NCBI RefSeq assembly: GCF_040298565.1
Contig: NZ_JBEPAK010000310.1
Span: forward strand, 1-7,147
DNA length: 7,147 nt
DNA from: Kitasatospora sp040298565
GTDB lineage: Bacteria; Actinomycetota; Actinomycetes; Streptomycetales; Streptomycetaceae
Direction of reading: 5' to 3'
Shown here: in pieces, positions 5,631 to 7,147 of the stretch
How positions within the stretch are numbered: the stretch's first letter is position 1
Layout of the letters: each line of letters opens with the position of its first letter
Program-made: the position numbers and the translations under genes
Notes under the pieces: generated by a model
Seen by the model: only the letters and a program-made list of their open reading frames with translations
Database searches by the model: none
Told to the model about the DNA's origin: nothing

Positions 5631-7073
5631 GTGACCACCACGTACGATTTCTGGCTCGCCGGCCGCCGGGCGAGCGGTGACGCCGACTTCGAGGTGCACA
5701 ACAGCTGGGACGGCCGTCTGGTCGGCAAGGTGAGCATCCCGACCGACGCGCAGGTCGAGGAGGCGCTGGACGCCGCCGTCGCCGCGCTGCCGGTGTTCGC
5801 CGCGACCCCGGCGCACCAGCGGGCCGCCGCCCTGGACCACGTGGCCAAGCGGCTGGCGGAGCGCTCCGAGGAGCTCGCCCGGCTGATCACCGCCGAGAAC
5901 GGCAAGCCGATCAAGTGGGCCCGCGGCGAGGTCGGCCGCGCGGTGTCGGTCTTCCGCTGGGCCGCCGAGGAGGCGCGCCGCACCAACGGCGAGACCATGC
6001 GGCTGGACACCGACCCGGGCGGCGTGGGCCGCTTCGCGCTGGTGCGCCGCTTCCCGCGCGGCGTGGTGCTGGGGATCGCCCCGTTCAACTTCCCGCTGAA
6101 CCTGGTCGCCCACAAGGTCGCCCCGGCGATCGCGGTCGGCGCCCCGATCATCCTCAAGCCGGCCCCGGCGACCCCGCTGTCGGCGATGGTGCTGGGCGAG
6201 ATCCTCGCCGAGACCGACCTGCCGGCCGGCTCCTGGTCGATCCTGACCGTGCCGAACGACCGCATGCCCGCGCTGGTGCAGGACGAGCGGCTGCCGGTGA
6301 TCTCCTTCACCGGGTCGGACAAGGTCGGCTACCAGATCATGGACTCGGTGCCGCGCAAGCACACCACCCTGGAGCTCGGCGGCAACGCCGCGGCCGTGGT
6401 GCTCGCCGACTGGTCCTCGGACGCCGACCTGGACTGGGCGGCCACCCGGATCGCGATGTTCGCCAACTACCAGGGCGGCCAGTCCTGCATCTCGGTGCAG
6501 CGGGTGATCGCCGACGCGTCGGTGTACGACGCGCTGGTGGAGAAGGTCGTGGCCAAGGTGAACGCGCAGGTCACCGGTGACCCGAACGACGACGCGACGG
6601 ACGTGGGCCCGCTGGTCGACGAGAACGCCGCGAAGCGGGTGGAGTCCTGGGTGGAGGACGCGGTCGCCAAGGGCGCCAAGGTGCTCACCGGCGGTACCCG
6701 CGAGGGTGCGACCTACGCCCCGACCGTGCTGGCCGAGCTGCCCGCCGACGCGATCCTGGCCAAGGCGGAGGTGTTCGGCCCGGTGCTGTCGCTGCACAAG
6801 GTGGACGGCGTGGCGGAGGCCTTCGCGGCCGTCAACGACTCGCCGTTCGGCCTGCAGGCGGGCGTGTTCACCCACGACCTGCAGACCGCCTTCCGCGCCC
6901 ACCGGGAGCTGGAGGTCGGCGGTGTGATCATCGGTGACGCGCCGTCCTACCGCGCCGACCAGATGCCGTACGGCGGCGTCAAGGACTCCGGTGTCGGCCG
7001 TGAGGGCGTCAAGTACGCGATGGACGACTACACGGTCGAGAAGGTCATGGTGCTGACCGGCCTGGACCTCTGA
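5631..7073 (+). CDS. NAD(P)-dependent aldehyde dehydrogenase
   Basis: This 480-residue soluble enzyme has the normal length for the ALDH superfamily, which oxidises aldehydes to acids. Catalytic features are all present: PFNFP with N153 (oxyanion), LKPA with K176 (cofactor), FTGSDKVG (226-233, Rossmann turn), LELGGN with E248 (general base), GGQSCISVQR with nucleophile C286, and EVFGPV with E380 (cofactor ribose). The GTG at 5631 begins a typical short N-terminus (TTTYDFWLAGRR); the longer reading from 5505 has no family resemblance. Its place after gabT and pucR suggests it either oxidises succinate semialdehyde from GabT or makes GABA from 4-aminobutyraldehyde. The nucleophile loop (SCISVQR) differs from the TCVCANR-type loop of GabD succinate-semialdehyde dehydrogenases, so I do not name it gabD. 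Expressed from its own promoter or by read-through from pucR, it ends at a strong terminator. Family is secure; substrate is not. Confidence 0.93.
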   Translation: MTTTYDFWLAGRRASGDADFEVHNSWDGRLVGKVSIPTDAQVEEALDAAVAALPVFAATPAHQRAAALDHVAKRLAERSEELARLITAENGKPIKWARGEVGRAVSVFRWAAEEARRTNGETMRLDTDPGGVGRFALVRRFPRGVVLGIAPFNFPLNLVAHKVAPAIAVGAPIILKPAPATPLSAMVLGEILAETDLPAGSWSILTVPNDRMPALVQDERLPVISFTGSDKVGYQIMDSVPRKHTTLELGGNAAAVVLADWSSDADLDWAATRIAMFANYQGGQSCISVQRVIADASVYDALVEKVVAKVNAQVTGDPNDDATDVGPLVDENAAKRVESWVEDAVAKGAKVLTGGTREGATYAPTVLAELPADAILAKAEVFGPVLSLHKVDGVAEAFAAVNDSPFGLQAGVFTHDLQTAFRAHRELEVGGVIIGDAPSYRADQMPYGGVKDSGVGREGVKYAMDDYTVEKVMVLTGLDL

Positions 7074-7087
7074 CCGACGGCGCCCGA

Positions 7088-7122
7088 GGAGGGCCCGGTC
7101 CGCTCGGCGGACCGGGCCCTCC
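7088..7122 (+). terminator. Strong hairpin terminator after the aldehyde dehydrogenase gene
   Basis: A perfect 15-bp stem has left arm 7088-7102 (GGAGGGCCCGGTCCG), a 5-base loop CTCGG and right arm 7108-7122. It begins 14 bases after the TGA at 7071-7073. There is no T-tract after it, as is common in GC-rich actinomycetes. It should end the + strand block, and being symmetric it could also stop transcription arriving from the right. Confidence 0.85.
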
Positions 7123-7147
7123 GTCGTGTGGGGGCCCGGCCGTTGGG

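Noticed and set aside
5532..6902. Open frame of 456 codons on the minus strand opposite the aldehyde dehydrogenase gene
   Set aside because: Antisense shadow of a gene with the full ALDH motif set; no family features of its own.

Overview
This window is very GC-rich. Almost every third codon position is G or C, promoter elements are weak, and the one clear terminator is a long GC hairpin without a T-tract. Together with the protein sequences this points to a high-GC actinomycete, most probably of the Streptomyces/Kitasatospora group (inference from composition and protein families, not a database match).

Layout. (1) Positions 2-105 carry the end of a molybdopterin-binding xanthine dehydrogenase-type gene on the + strand. 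It loses family similarity abruptly next to the next gene, before the conserved catalytic glutamate, so it looks like a broken remnant. (2) gabT (4-aminobutyrate aminotransferase) lies on the minus strand, 121-1461, tail to tail with the remnant. (3) A 241-base divergent intergenic region follows. (4) Three genes run on the + strand: a 687-residue two-TM membrane P-loop ATPase of VirD4/TraG/HerA-like build (1703-3766), a PucR-family regulator (3921-5486) and an NAD(P)-dependent aldehyde dehydrogenase (5631-7073). (5) A perfect 15-bp stem terminator closes the block at 7088-7122.

How the genes may work together. GabT turns GABA and 2-oxoglutarate into succinate semialdehyde and glutamate. The aldehyde dehydrogenase could oxidise that semialdehyde, or could act upstream by making GABA from an aminoaldehyde of polyamine breakdown. 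The PucR-type protein is the obvious candidate regulator of the divergent gabT and of the dehydrogenase. Its own ribosome-binding site lies in a 12-bp palindrome, and the dehydrogenase leader has a perfect inverted repeat just after a TACCCT -10 box.

The odd member is the membrane ATPase. It resembles a DNA-pumping coupling protein but stands alone among catabolic genes, with no relaxase or transfer genes in view and with apparently altered Walker B and sensor positions. The window is otherwise mostly a conventional catabolic locus. I see no CRISPR array, tRNA, rRNA, insertion sequence or phage gene. The most interesting points are the orphan ATPase, the decayed xanthine dehydrogenase end, and the possible operator sites.
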